Position numbers and translations under genes: made by a program. Positions 47,007-58,970 of a DNA stretch of 64,000 nucleotides are shown in pieces (position 1 is the first letter of the stretch; each line of letters starts with the position of its first letter). The notes under the pieces were generated by a model. That model had not been told where the DNA came from, ran no database searches, and worked only from the letters and a program-made list of their open reading frames with translations. This DNA comes from Episyrphus balteatus (Eukaryota > Arthropoda > Insecta > Diptera > Syrphidae), in contig NC_079136.1 of assembly GCF_945859705.1 (NCBI RefSeq), forward strand, positions 113,232,028 to 113,296,027. The letters run 5' to 3'.

Positions 47007-47856
47007 TAGGGTAAAAGCGGGTGATATGGCGCGGCGGGTGAGATGGCGCACTTTAAATATCTTTTACATTTATTGCTCTAAAAATGTACGAAAAATATTT
47101 TTAGGTTTCTTTAAATATTTTAAATCGAAGTAGCCAGTAATCGTCTCTTTACCTGTGATACAAAAAATAAAAAAAAATTTCAAAGCAAATCATGTGATGA
47201 TTTTTTTCGAATTTTTTTTTCTCCCTTTTTTTTTGTTCCGATATTTTGTGAGTTGTTGGGATCTTAGATGCCCTTGATACACCAATACATACAAGAAAGT
47301 ATAAGTTATGCATTGCGTGTGAAATCTGAGCTCTAGTTCTATCTGCTTTTTATGGGTGCTTACGAATATAAGTTATGCACAAAAAGGTGAGATGGCGCAG
47401 TTTTTTGAGGGTGAAATGGCGCATTCCCTACTAGAATTTTTTAATTGAGTATAGTTTTAGCATGTGCCATATCACCCTCAAAATATTTTTTTAAGTAATT
47501 AAGCCAAGTTCAAATTTTATAAAAAAGACGACTAGTTGCTATCTATTATACAGCATGCATTGGTGCTTGACTCCTTCACATCGTTCAACCATTTTTGCAA
47601 TGAATTTGGCAATAGAAACCTAAAATAAACTCATGCGCCATCTCACCCACCCTATAGGGGGAGATGGTTTTTTTTAAACTTTTTTTCTATATTAATTTAA
47701 AAATATAAATTTAAAATATAAAATTCTGTAAAACAAACGATACGTTGGATATTATATATAGAACATTTTTGCATTGTTAGAAATATGAAATGTGGTTTAC
47801 TTTGAAAAATATGACAAAAACAAAAAAGGTATGCCATCTCACCCGCTTTTACCCTA
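47007..47856. mobile_element. MITE with TA duplication and GGTGAGATGGCGCA repeats
   Basis: The ends are inverted: GGGTAAAAGCGGGTGATATG from 47009 and, read inward from 47854, GGGTAAAAGCGGGTGAGATG. TA flanks both sides (47007-47008, 47855-47856), the duplication expected for Tc1/mariner-type elements. The motif GGTGAGATGGCGCA or its complement recurs near 47037, 47386, 47409, 47466, 47635 and 47833, besides the left end, in both orientations and mirrored toward the middle. The element is about 846 bp and has no transposase frame. Superfamily assignment is inference from the TA flanks only. Confidence 0.75.
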
Positions 47857-49743
47857 TAAAATATTCAAATGTTCATTTTCTCCATTACTGTTTGTTATTT
47901 AAAAAAAAAAAAATAAAAAAAAAAATCCATGATTCACAAACAACCACTATACGTGAATCAAAGGACGAAAAAAAAAAACAAATATTCGCGTATAACATAA
48001 CCCACACTCGCGTAATGATGATGAAGATAACGACGATAGAAATGATGTGTGTGTTAAGCGTTTATCGGTGCCAAAAATTGTGTTAACTTTGAATGATTGA
48101 CTAGCGTGTTGTAAATAAAAATGTATACACGGGGAAAGCAATGTGCAAAATATATCTCATCCTTGGCGATTATCCTTTGAAACAGAAGCCATGCAAAGAA
48201 GAACACCAACAAAAAAGATAAAAAAAAATTAAAAAAAAATGGTAAACACCGACCGAGAGGATAAACCAAAAGGGGTCCATTAAATATGTTCAATCATTGC
48301 GTGCGTCAAGAAAAGCCACCGTCATCAACCATCGCGTACATCACCTATCAAATCATCTTGGGGTTTCGTTGTTGTATAGCTAGCTATACAGTACACATCC
48401 TTTTGTAAGGATAATATAAAAGCAAAAAAAAATGAGAGTTAGAAAAAAAAAAAAATGAAAGGAAGTTTAAATTTACGCTACGTGCACAGCATGCCCAAGC
48501 CCAGCACTGCACTCTAACCACCAATCAACCCCTTTCATTCGTTAAATCTTTTTGTTTTTAGGGCAAAAACAAAAAAAAACTGTATCTCTTCGATATGGAT
48601 GTCGGGAAGGACGACGACGACAGTGACGAAAACGACAACAACGACGGATTAGATGTTTTTTTTTGTTAGCGAGAGTTTATTTTTTACTCCCCCACTTTTT
48701 TTTTAGATTCAACCATCTCCTCATCACACTTTATAGAAAGTTTGATGTTACCTGATGGATAATCCTTTGGGGGTGTTATGATGTGGCAAACAAATTTGCT
48801 TCAATTGGTGCGGGAAATTTTTTGATTTTTTTTTTGTTATTTTCAGTTTGAAATTCAGTATCTTAAGTAAATATTTGAAATTGGATGACACTTTGCCAAG
48901 TCATGGACGATAATGGAACCCAATCTTTTTCATTCTTCCTGTATTCTGTGCAAAACCAACAGCAGATGAGAAGATAATTTTTTATTTCTATTTATTTATT
49001 TATTTTTTTATTATTTATATTTTTTTATTGCTGGTAACCATGAGGTTTTAATAAATAAAACTTTTGACATTTTGATTAATATATTTTATTCATTTTGTCT
49101 ATTTTGTTTTGTTTGAAATGTCATAAAAAAACAATGCTTTAAAAAAGTTATACAGAGCATTGTGCGTGGGTTTGAAAATTTACTTTTTAAATTTAAAAAA
49201 CTGAATGGAACCCATTTGCTTCATTGTTCATATATGCTAAAGTTACTAAGAGTGTTAAGGCTTTCATTAAAGAAAAAACTTGGTTAAATTTTGTTACTTA
49301 TTTAGGTAGTAAGAATTTTTTAAAATATTCGTATATACCTAATGTTATTTTTAAAACTACAAAAACGCATTTATCCACTATAGAAATAAAGAAATAATTG
49401 TTTTAAACATAAAAACTAGTCCACACATAAAAACAAATTTCCAAAAAATACAGAAGCCCGCTCTGAAAAAAAATGCATATTTCTGTCGCACGAACTTGCT
49501 CTTAGAGTTTAAGTTAAAAACAAAATCCCTATCAAAGCGGGGGTCCAAAACAAGAAGGAAACTTGGATTTAACTTTATTAAAAAATATTTTCAGAAGAAA
49601 AATTTTCAAAATCGTTACTGCCCTTCTTTTTTTAATAATTTTTAATAAATCATCTTTTGAAAATAATATAAATAATAAAATTTCTATGAATTTCTGAGAA
49701 AAATTATAAATGTTTTTTGTTTTTTAACTTTTGATTTGTTTAG
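47857..49743. other. noncoding DNA
   Basis: It includes a perfect 16-bp palindrome GTATAGCTAGCTATAC at 48374-48389 and a GAC-rich run at 48608-48650 (MDVGKDDDDSDEN-type short frame ending at a TAG near 48670). No gene is recognised. Confidence 0.5.
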
Positions 49744-51438
49744 TAGCCCAGGGAAATTAGTAAATTAAATCGCATTTTTCGCGGGACAAAATTTTTTTCA
49801 TGGAATGTGTTCGGGAGTTTGTCCTCATCATAAAAGTCAATTTGTTGGGTTGATTGGAGGTTGGGAACAGCCGCCATTTTGGAAAAGAGATTGGTATCGT
49901 TTTTATTGAATAGATCCATTATTATTCATTTTAACAAAAAATGACAAAGGTAAGGCTTATTAACAATAAAATTATCTAAAAAATGATATACAAAACAATT
50001 CCGTGAGTTGATTAAATATAATTTTATGGTTGGTTAAAGTGCGTGTTTGTGTCGCAAGGTTGGGGCAAAATGACATTTTTTCATATATCTGACGAAATTT
50101 TGACTTTTTTGGGTAATTCTTCAAGAATGAATTATAGTACTTATAATTATCTATAAAATGACCCCTTATTTGTTATTGTAACCATCATATTGTAGAAGTA
50201 ATCTAACTCCGAAATTCCCTATGTACTAGTCAAAAGTGATAAAAAAGCAAGTTTTTTGCTATTAGGCCGAGCAAATTTTGGGAGTAGAGGTATAAAGAAA
50301 ATAAAAGGACGCAGTTTTGTAGTCATGTTAGTCTTAATATCGAATTCAAAGGTTTGACAGCTCTAATTTTGTGCTTTATAAGGTTTTCGGGGGGTTAAAT
50401 AACGTAAGTTTTCCAGTTAGTGTGAATGAGCTAAATTTACACTATTTCAAATTATAATAATAAAAATTGGTGCTCTGTCATTTTTCCTAAATCTGGACAC
50501 CTCAATCTTGGCGGTGCAGTTAGTAGAACTGAAGATACAAGCTTTTTTTAATTACCATATTGGGGTTTTCAATTCAAATAAACAAACAAAAATTAAAAAA
50601 CAAATGTCTCTAAAACATAATCGCTAAACGGCTTATATCTTGAGTTCTATTGGTCACATCCTCAAGGTTGGAGTGTTCATATTTAGGAAAAATGACAGAG
50701 CATCAGTTTTTTATTTATAATTTGAAATGGTTAAAATTTAGACCATTCACATTAACTGGAAAACTTACGTTTTTTAACCCCTCGAAAACAGTATAAAGCA
50801 TAAAATTAGAGTTGTCAGACCTTTGAATTCGATATTAAGACGCGTATGGCTGCACAACTGCGTACTTATATTTTGGCAATATCTCTACTCCCAAAATTTG
50901 CTCGGCCTAATACCAAAGAACTTGCTTTTTTCTCACTTTTGACTAGTACATAGGGAATTTCGGAGTTAGATTACTTCTACAATATGATGGTTAAAATAAC
51001 AAATAAGGGGTCATTTCATAGATAATTATAAGTACTATACTTCATTCTTGAAGAATTAAACAAAAAAATCAAAAGTTCGTCAGATATATGAAAAAATGTC
51101 ATTTTGCCCCAACCTTGCGACACAAACACGCACTTTAACCAACCATAAAATTTTATTTAATCAACTCACGGAATTGTTTTGTATATCATTTTTTAGATAA
51201 TTTTATTGTTAATAAGCCTAACCTTTGTCATTTTTTGTTAAAATGAATAACAATGGAGCTATTCAATAAAAACGATACCAATCTCTTTTCCAAAATGGCG
51301 GCTGTTCCCAACCTCCAATCAACCCAACAAATTGACTTTTATGATGAGGACAAACTCCCGAACACATTCCATGAAAAAAATTTTGTCCCACGAAAAATGC
51401 GATTTCATGCCCATATTTTGACTAATTTCCCTGAGCTA
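49744..51438. mobile_element. large foldback element, arms about 800 bp
   Basis: The left arm 49744-50543 and right arm 50631-51438 are inverted copies. The outer ends are TAGCCCAGGG against CCCTGAGCTA. Internal matched blocks include CCAACCTTGCGACACAAACA, CTATGTACTAGTCAAAAGTG and AACTTACGTT-type sequence. Outer parts are almost identical; the innermost 100 bp of each arm diverge to perhaps 75%. The spacer is about 87 bp. No protein-coding frame beyond shadows. The element could fold into one very long hairpin if transcribed. Confidence 0.8.
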
Positions 51439-54050
51439 TAGGTTTTTTTTAGTATAAGATCCCGCCATAGGACGACCTACCTCCATCATTATACCAGTTT
51501 TTCCTAAATGTTTTGTCTAAGGAAACAGTTTGTCATTATAAGCGATATACTCGATTCCTAATACTTACATTTTCATTGATTCAAATTTACAAACAACTGT
51601 GACAAATATTCGAACTGCTCATAAAATAACTTTAACCCCTTGTAACCCAAGATCGTAAATTTCAAAATTAATAATGTCAATCGATTGGCCTTTCCTAGAC
51701 AAAAACACATTCATTATTTACTGAGTTATTTCGATATTTATCGAGCAAACACAAAAGTTTAAATAATTTATGTTTATATAAAATTGAAAAAAAATTCAAG
51801 CAAAAAGCTATCTAATATTTATTTTTAGGCAATTTCCTAAAATTCAAAAATAAAAACCCGTTGGTTTATCCAAAAAAACGAAAGTTTTTACACAATAAAA
51901 ATATAGTTTGACCAGCTTTTGTGCGATCTTTTTCGGTTTGATACAGAAATGTCACATGGGGCTACAAGGGGTTAAAGCTTGGCAAATATGGTAGCCCTGA
52001 TTTTTGCCATAAATGTTTATAACTTTGAATCAATGAAGTCCTTAGTTTTCGAAATCGAAAATCGAATGAACATTGTCAAAAATGCAATAAATAATTTATT
52101 ATTAAATTAAAAAAAAATAAATAGCCGATTTTCAATGTTAACAATTAACATTGATTGCATGTTTGACGGTGTTGCGTTTGAAATTTGTGTCCGAAAACTT
52201 AGTTTTTTTGACCAACGTTGTTAGCAACTGTGCTTAAAACTAGAACAACCAGATTTGACGCATACAAAAAAAAATATAAAGTCTTTGACTCTTAAGGATC
52301 AATAATAAACAAAGCGTGGAGCTGTTTTTTGTTTCAATTTTTAATTTCAATTCTAAATCGAGCATTTTCAATTGATGTATTTCGAACAGAAGTTTCAAAA
52401 TAATGTCCAATCCTTTATCACGTATGAAAAATTAAAACAAAATTTAGTGTTTTTCAAAACGCCACCGTATCTTTTTTTAAAGGACCTAATCGACCTAACT
52501 GAGTTCAACGTTATGTTATTTTTACTTGCGATATAGGAACTATCAAGTGATGCATTCGTAAAAAAAGTTGAGAAAACAGTAAACATTACATTACGAAGAT
52601 AAAGTATTCCAAAAAAGTGAGCTGCAGGGCTCTGTTTGTCTGTTAGGTTTTCGGTCTATATAAAGATGTACATCCTTAACAGATGGGTCTATTCATTTTA
52701 AACTTGGTACGTTGTGTTTTTTGGAGATTGTAAATAGGGGTTACTTGCAGCCATATACCAGCTAAAATTAAGGTTTACTTTTAACTAATAAATCATAAAA
52801 AAACAATTTTGAAAAAAAAAAAAAAAAAAATTCGATTCTTAAAAAAATTAAAACTTTTTTTTTTTGAAAATCAAATTTTTAAAATAACGAAGTTATGTAG
52901 GTATATTTTTTTAAAATTTAGATTTATAGTCTTCATTAATGAGTGCAACAAAATGGCATATCAACATTATATAAAACAAATAATTATAAACAATTATTTG
53001 TTTAAAAAACGGTTCCAACGATGTTGAATTTTTTTTTGTCAAAATGCATCAAAATCAGAGAAATCAAATTGCACAATGAATTTTATTTTATAAATAAATA
53101 TTTATTGCATACAAAAATTTTTAAATTAAAAAAAATATTTATTGCAAAAAAAAAAAAAATATATTGCAACTGAAAAATATTTGCATTAAAAATAAAAATA
53201 TTTTGCATTAAAGAAAAAATGTTTTGCAAATAATTAATTTCCTGCATTGCAAAAAAAAAAAATCAATGCAAAATATAAAAAAATATTTTTTTTTTATTAT
53301 TTGTCGAATTTCTTCAAGTTTTGATTTTTGGCTCTACATTTGGTTCAATATTATAGCTAAGAGGCAAATGTATGGTCAAATAACCAAAATTGGAAAAAAC
53401 TCGACGAATATACCTAATATTATATATAAAAAGCAAAAATTGATGCTTTAGTGGATGGTCAAAGACATAACGATCATTTTCCGCTTCAGATTTGAACTTA
53501 TCGAGAAGTGGTTTTGAATTAAGGTTTTCAGAATAAGGAACCGGAGCTGAATATAACGTGCTATCTGGTCTACATGGTAATTAAATAAGAAATTTCATGA
53601 CAATATAAACAAAAATAAAATGCAGTTGCTTAAATTTTTAAGACTTTTTATATAGAAATTTGGAAAAAAATAAATATCGTTTTAAAAAAAAAAATAAAAT
53701 AAAATCTGAAATCCAATTGCCCTCCAAAGTAAGTATGCAGTTTTGATTGATATATTAAGATGCATTTTTAGAAAAAAAATTTTCCAAATCGTTAGAGCCG
53801 TTTTTAAAAAAAAAACTAATTTTTTTTTAAATAATTTTTTGGGAAAAAAGTTTTAAAATAAAATTGGTATGCCATTTTGTATAAATTTCTAATCAACATC
53901 TTACAGATAAATTTTCCTTCTTTATGTTTGCCTCATAATTCTTCAATTAAGAAATACATATGTAGGAAACTTATGGTTTTCAACACAGTGACTGTGAAAC
54001 GCCCTGTATCTCTTTAAGAAAATCTATTCCAGCAGCGTCTAACCCTAAGC
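51439..54050. other. noncoding DNA with ATTGCA-rich low complexity
   Basis: 53090-53290 is a degenerate run built from ATTTGCA or TTGCAAAAAA words; a similar run is at 57990-58160. A fragment GTGAAACGCCCTGTATCT at 53994-54011 resembles the ends of common arthropod repeats, from memory. No gene is recognised. Confidence 0.4.
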
Positions 54051-55440
54051 CACACAAGACAAAAAAAGTATCACAAAATAAAAAAAAAAGAACAGTCTAC
54101 TAACTATTCAAAGAATTTCCAACTTGCTACAAAGAATTCCACAGATACCCATCCAACACAGATAGAATTCCAGTCGAGGAGTATCTACTATATACAATTG
54201 CATAGCGAAGTTAGACATATCTATGATGCTGGTGGTGCCAAACGACTCTCTCACTATACCTAACCGTCGAACCAGCCAGTCACTGAGTGTAAGGGTAGCT
54301 ATTTAAAACATTCTTGTAGTACAATTCAACTGTATCCACTTAGTTTCTATTTCAGTTTGAACCATCACAGGACAAGAGGAATCATCGTTTTCTGGATTCG
54401 GATTTAACTGCATTTTCCAGCCTCGAGGGCACACATATGTATAGTATATACTATCTCCTCTCTCTTACTCTCATTTAACCTAAGTAAATAGTTGCTCTAG
54501 GACTATATTAAATTACTTTGTCCATTCTGTATGAATCCGTAACAGAGTACAGTGATTGTGTGTGAGTGTGTGTTTGTTTGAATATGTCGTACCCGGTGCA
54601 CCCTGTGACACACTACACTGCACCCATGGATTTTATCGTCCTTCGAGAGGACTGAACGAACCGAATAAACTCTCTCGTATGCGTTTTGTAAGCACTCTCA
54701 TTAAGTATGACCAAGCCCTTTCCCTCAATACAATGATGGTTGGTTTGGGCTGATTGACTTTATTTACCCCCTCCTACCCCTTCATTCCTATCCACTCGAC
54801 TTGAAATCGAAAATGGGTGTCAAAAGGTGGACATGTGTAGTAAATGCACCCCCATCGTCGTCGGTCGGTCGGAGGAGGTTAATGTAATTTCTCGAGAACC
54901 CGATCCCAATGGAAGCGGACACAGGACATTGATTCTTATAATCATCATGCATTTCATTTGGTCGATTTGTGCATTCAGAAGGACCCATCCAACATGTGAC
55001 CTTCCTCTCCTTATGGCAACTCTTTTGAAGAGACATCACAGCACACGAGGAAGAGGACCTCACAGGACCTCTCTACAATCATCCCTTTAGCATTCAGCTT
55101 CAATGTTGTTACATATGTTTGTTTAAAATCAATTACAATGTCATTTTCCATTGATTATTCTCTTGAGATTGAAACATTAATTGCAAAGTAATTCATCCTT
55201 GGAAAAGGCTCTTGCTCCTTCTGCCCCCACCACCACTCATCACATCACATGAAAATAAGAGAGAGTATAACTATAATAATTGCCTCGGGTAAAAATATAA
55301 CATGGACGAGTGGATGACATGGCGACCCTAACGGTAATTTAGTTTCGGGCTGTTATTCTCTATTCAAGGGTCCACAATATTATTAATTATAAATTTATAT
55401 ACAAATTAGAGTGAGAGGGAAAGATAGCAGCGCTGTGATG
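54051..55440. promoter_or_regulatory. GC-richer, low-homopolymer block, possible conserved noncoding DNA
   Basis: This is the longest stretch of near-balanced composition in the window, with few A/T runs. Open frames at 54556-54753, 54788-55063 (minus) and 54827-55090 (plus) overlap each other on both strands and show no recognised domain. Acceptor-like TTTCTATTTCAG ends near 54355. It may hold enhancers or untranslated exons. No specific site can be named. Confidence 0.2.
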
Positions 55441-58399
55441 CCTATTTTAGGGAGAACATTATTATACGAATATATGTATGACGGGAGTAATTTATTAAAA
55501 TTTCATCCAAAAAATTAATATACCTATTTGAAATGGACAAAAAGGAGGAAAGAGGCTGATGATGATGATGATACTGTAAGAGTGTAGTAACACAACATAG
55601 AAAATAATATCCTTGGGAAAATGGAATTAAGGATTTAAATTGAAATCGAATAGGTTTCGGTTGGGTTTTTGTTTTGCCAGCTATCAGCCAGATGGGTTTG
55701 TTTCTAGGAGATATACAGTACTTTCGAGAGAGAGATACAATAGTGCCATAGTGCATTGGGAAAATTTCAATTAGTGCATAGGAATATTTATCTATCTCTC
55801 GTCTTTTATTGCATTTTCGACTCACACAAGGATATCGGACTAATAAAGTTTAGTTGTGATATCTATATGGACAGGAAAATGGACAAAATTGATGATTTTA
55901 TCAGAGAGAAAGAGAGATTGAACTGTTGTAAATTTCTTCGGGGGCAAACAAAAGCATAGAGATGTTGTATTAGGCATCAGTTTGCAGTCAGTTTTTGGTC
56001 ATTTTCGGTTATTTGCATTTAACGGAATTTAAATTTAATGTAAATTTTCAGCAATGAATTTAGAGCAACTGAAGAGAAAATTATACATCTCATGGCAGTT
56101 TACTCGAAGCCTGATCTGTTTAGAAGTCTTTTCTGGAGGGAAAACATACAAAGATCTGATTTTATCGAAATCAAATATAATTACCAGAATTTAAATAAAA
56201 TTAAAAGAAAAAAAAAAAAAACAAAAATGAATAAAATATATAAATAAAATAAAATAAAATAAAATTAAATTAAAAAAATAAAAATAAAATAAAATAAATA
56301 ATTTCGATTTCGCTAAAAATAAATAAATCAAGGTTTTGATAGAATTCAATTTCTTACTTAAGTTTTAGAGCAGCATGTTGAGATTGTGGTTTTTACCGAT
56401 TTTTCAAATTCGACTTGACTTGAAAATATTTGATATTTGCACAACATTTTATACTGGCCCCATTTCTACCAAAACTTGAAAAAAAAAAACAAATACTAAA
56501 GTTCCCAAAATCTTCACCTCACAATCAACTACCTAACAAAACATCAAAATAAATGTTTGACTTTACCCAAAATCAGCAAAACAATATAAGTAAAACTTAA
56601 GGATATCACCTTTTTAAAGTTTTCAAACAAAAAAAAAAAAAGAAGAAAAGGATTGCCAAACAGAATACAAAGAACAAAACTTTTATGTGCAGACACACGC
56701 TTCCGCCCATTTGAATTGGTACATTCAATTAGGTCCATCACCATCAACCCGGTTAAAGCCATCAGGAGTCCATATCCTATAACCTAACCCGCCCGCATGT
56801 CCTTGTCCTTTGAAATACGAAAAAAAAAATCAAATAAAAGAAAACAAATAAAAAAAAAACTTTATCTCTATCGACCAAAAGCCGAATTTTCAATTGATAA
56901 AAAAAGACAACCAATTTTCCAATGTGAGTGTGTTAGTGTGTGTGTGGATACAGGATGAGGATATGATAGTAAGGAAAAGTTCTTAAAATTTCTTTAACAT
57001 TCATCTAAAACAACCTGAAGTATCTCTCACCAGAGCTTAATTTCATTTGTTTTGTATTTGAGTTTTATTTTTTTTTTACAAAAAAAAAAAAAAAAAAAAA
57101 AAACAACTTGAAAGAAGATAAATTTTCAGGATATTCGTCGTGTATTTTCTATCTATACAAAGTATAAAAAGACAATTCCTATGGTGATCAAAAGAAAGTT
57201 CTTGCAGTCAATTCTGGTGGTGGTGTATAGTATAGTATTGGGGATAAGGTATATTGGTTGCGGAAGAAGTAGATTTTCAAAATCAAATCAAAGAGACAAG
57301 ACTTTGATTTGAACTTGTTATTTTATTTTTTTATCTGCTCGTATCGGTAAAATGCGGGTGTCAAATGTGGGTGCACAAGGATTAGAGAGATATCAGAGAG
57401 TTTTTCTGTGTGTATAGAAGTGGTGGTGTATAGGTACCTACTTGACAAAATTTGAAACTTGGATTTGAATGATGTACCAGTTTGTTTAGGATCAGATAGT
57501 TGGGTTTTATTTTTTTTTTTTTTACGATTATGGGATGTAAAGTGAACTTTTTGAACTTTTTGATGGGGGCTGAGTATAAAGAGTATATGTGACAAGTATT
57601 TTGTTTTTTTTTTTTTTTTTTTTTATTATAAGCTGTAAGTCTTTTCGATTGAAGTGAGTCAGTGATGCAGGAAACATTTCATTTTGACATGGAGACTTGA
57701 CTTCAATTAATTGAGTTTTTATGAAGTTTTCAGTTGTTACATTTCAAAATGACTTATGAATTTGTTATATTTTTAGATTTATATAAATATTTATTGAGAA
57801 AATGTTCATACTTCACGGTCCTTTTGGAAAAAAAATCGCAATGTGTTAAACATAAAGCTATAAAAGAAAGCTGCAATACAAAAATTAACATACCAATGCA
57901 AAACCATGGAGGGTTGTATAAATTAATTTTTTTTAATGCATTTGTGTTGCATTATACAAATTTAAAAAAAAATATTATTATTTAAAATTTTTGTATAAAA
58001 AAAATATTGTAATTTGAGTATTTAAAAAAAAAAACATGCAAATAGAAAAATGTTTGCATAAAAAAAATGGTATAGCAAAATGCAATTACAAATAATTAAC
58101 ATTTAAAAATGTAACTATGCAAAAAAAAAAAAATTATCTGAGCAAAAAATTTTTGATTTGCATGCTCGAAATTCTGGAATTAAATAATATGTTTTTTCAA
58201 TGCGAACAATTATAAGGTTTGCTCAAGATTCTTTAAGCCCTTAAAGGCTTCGAATTTAGCAATTATATCTTAACTAACTCTTCTTAAATAACTTAAATAA
58301 CTCTTCGCTGCTTCGTTTTGATCCACGGTTTATTAAAAAATGGGTATATTGGAAAAACTTAATAATAATATCGGTATCTTATTGAAGTTCACCAATTAG
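55441..58399. other. noncoding DNA with A-rich microsatellites
   Basis: It contains a GATGAT run at 55557-55572, AAAAT/TAAAA repeats at 56234-56300, an A-run at 57080-57103 and a T-run at 57605-57624. Frames on both strands are short and low in complexity. Confidence 0.5.
56234..56300 (+). repeat. AAAAT-type microsatellite
   Basis: An imperfect TAAAA/TAAAT repeat following an A-run at 56209-56222. Confidence 0.85.
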
Positions 58400-58970
58400 G
58401 TAACGGGAAACCGACGAAGTTACAAATACCAGAGTTACGGGCGACAGAGTTACGAGCGTCAAAGTTACGCGAAACCGAAGTTACGAAAAACTAGAGTTAC
58501 GAATTCTTAAGTTATGTTACGCTATGACATGTGATTTTTGGGTTGGCAACAATTGCGAGGAACGATATAGAATTATGGAAATACAAACAAGAGATTAACA
58601 TTTTTCTCAATGGTCAGAACTAAATGAGTAAAGCGAAAATGGGTGTTATTTAATCTTGTAAAATTTTGATTGGGTAGGTCATCCATATTGCAATTTTCAG
58701 GTATTAATTGATAATACATACTGAAATTCGTTGTCTTTTAAAACTCAACTATTAAATTTTAATATAAAAAAAAACATACAATTCTGATAGTTGGGCAGGT
58801 ACATAAATATGACACAAAAGACCTGCCTATATGGCAAATATATAGGTAGGTATATTGTAGGTATATTGTCATAGCTTAACATAACTTTAGAATTTGTAAC
58901 TCTAGTTTTTCGTAACTTCGGTTTCGCGTAACTTTGTTATTCGTAACTCTGTTATTCGTAACTCCGTTAC
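58400..58970. mobile_element. inverted-repeat element with GTTACG ladder
   Basis: The ends are GTAACGG (58400) and CCGTTAC (58970), with inverted arms of about 110 bp. Each arm carries five to seven copies of GAGTTACGA or AAGTTACG-type units (left 58415-58523, right 58875-58970). A central spacer of about 340 bp is AT-rich. An exact inverted block lies in both arms: CGTAACTTCGGTTTCGCGTAA and its complement, 21 bp here. No frame and no clear TSD. The repeated units look like clustered protein-binding sites of a MITE. Confidence 0.75.

Noticed and set aside
54788..55090. Opposing frames of 91 and 87 codons
   Set aside because: Open frames on both strands reflect the balanced base composition of this block; neither shows a recognisable domain.
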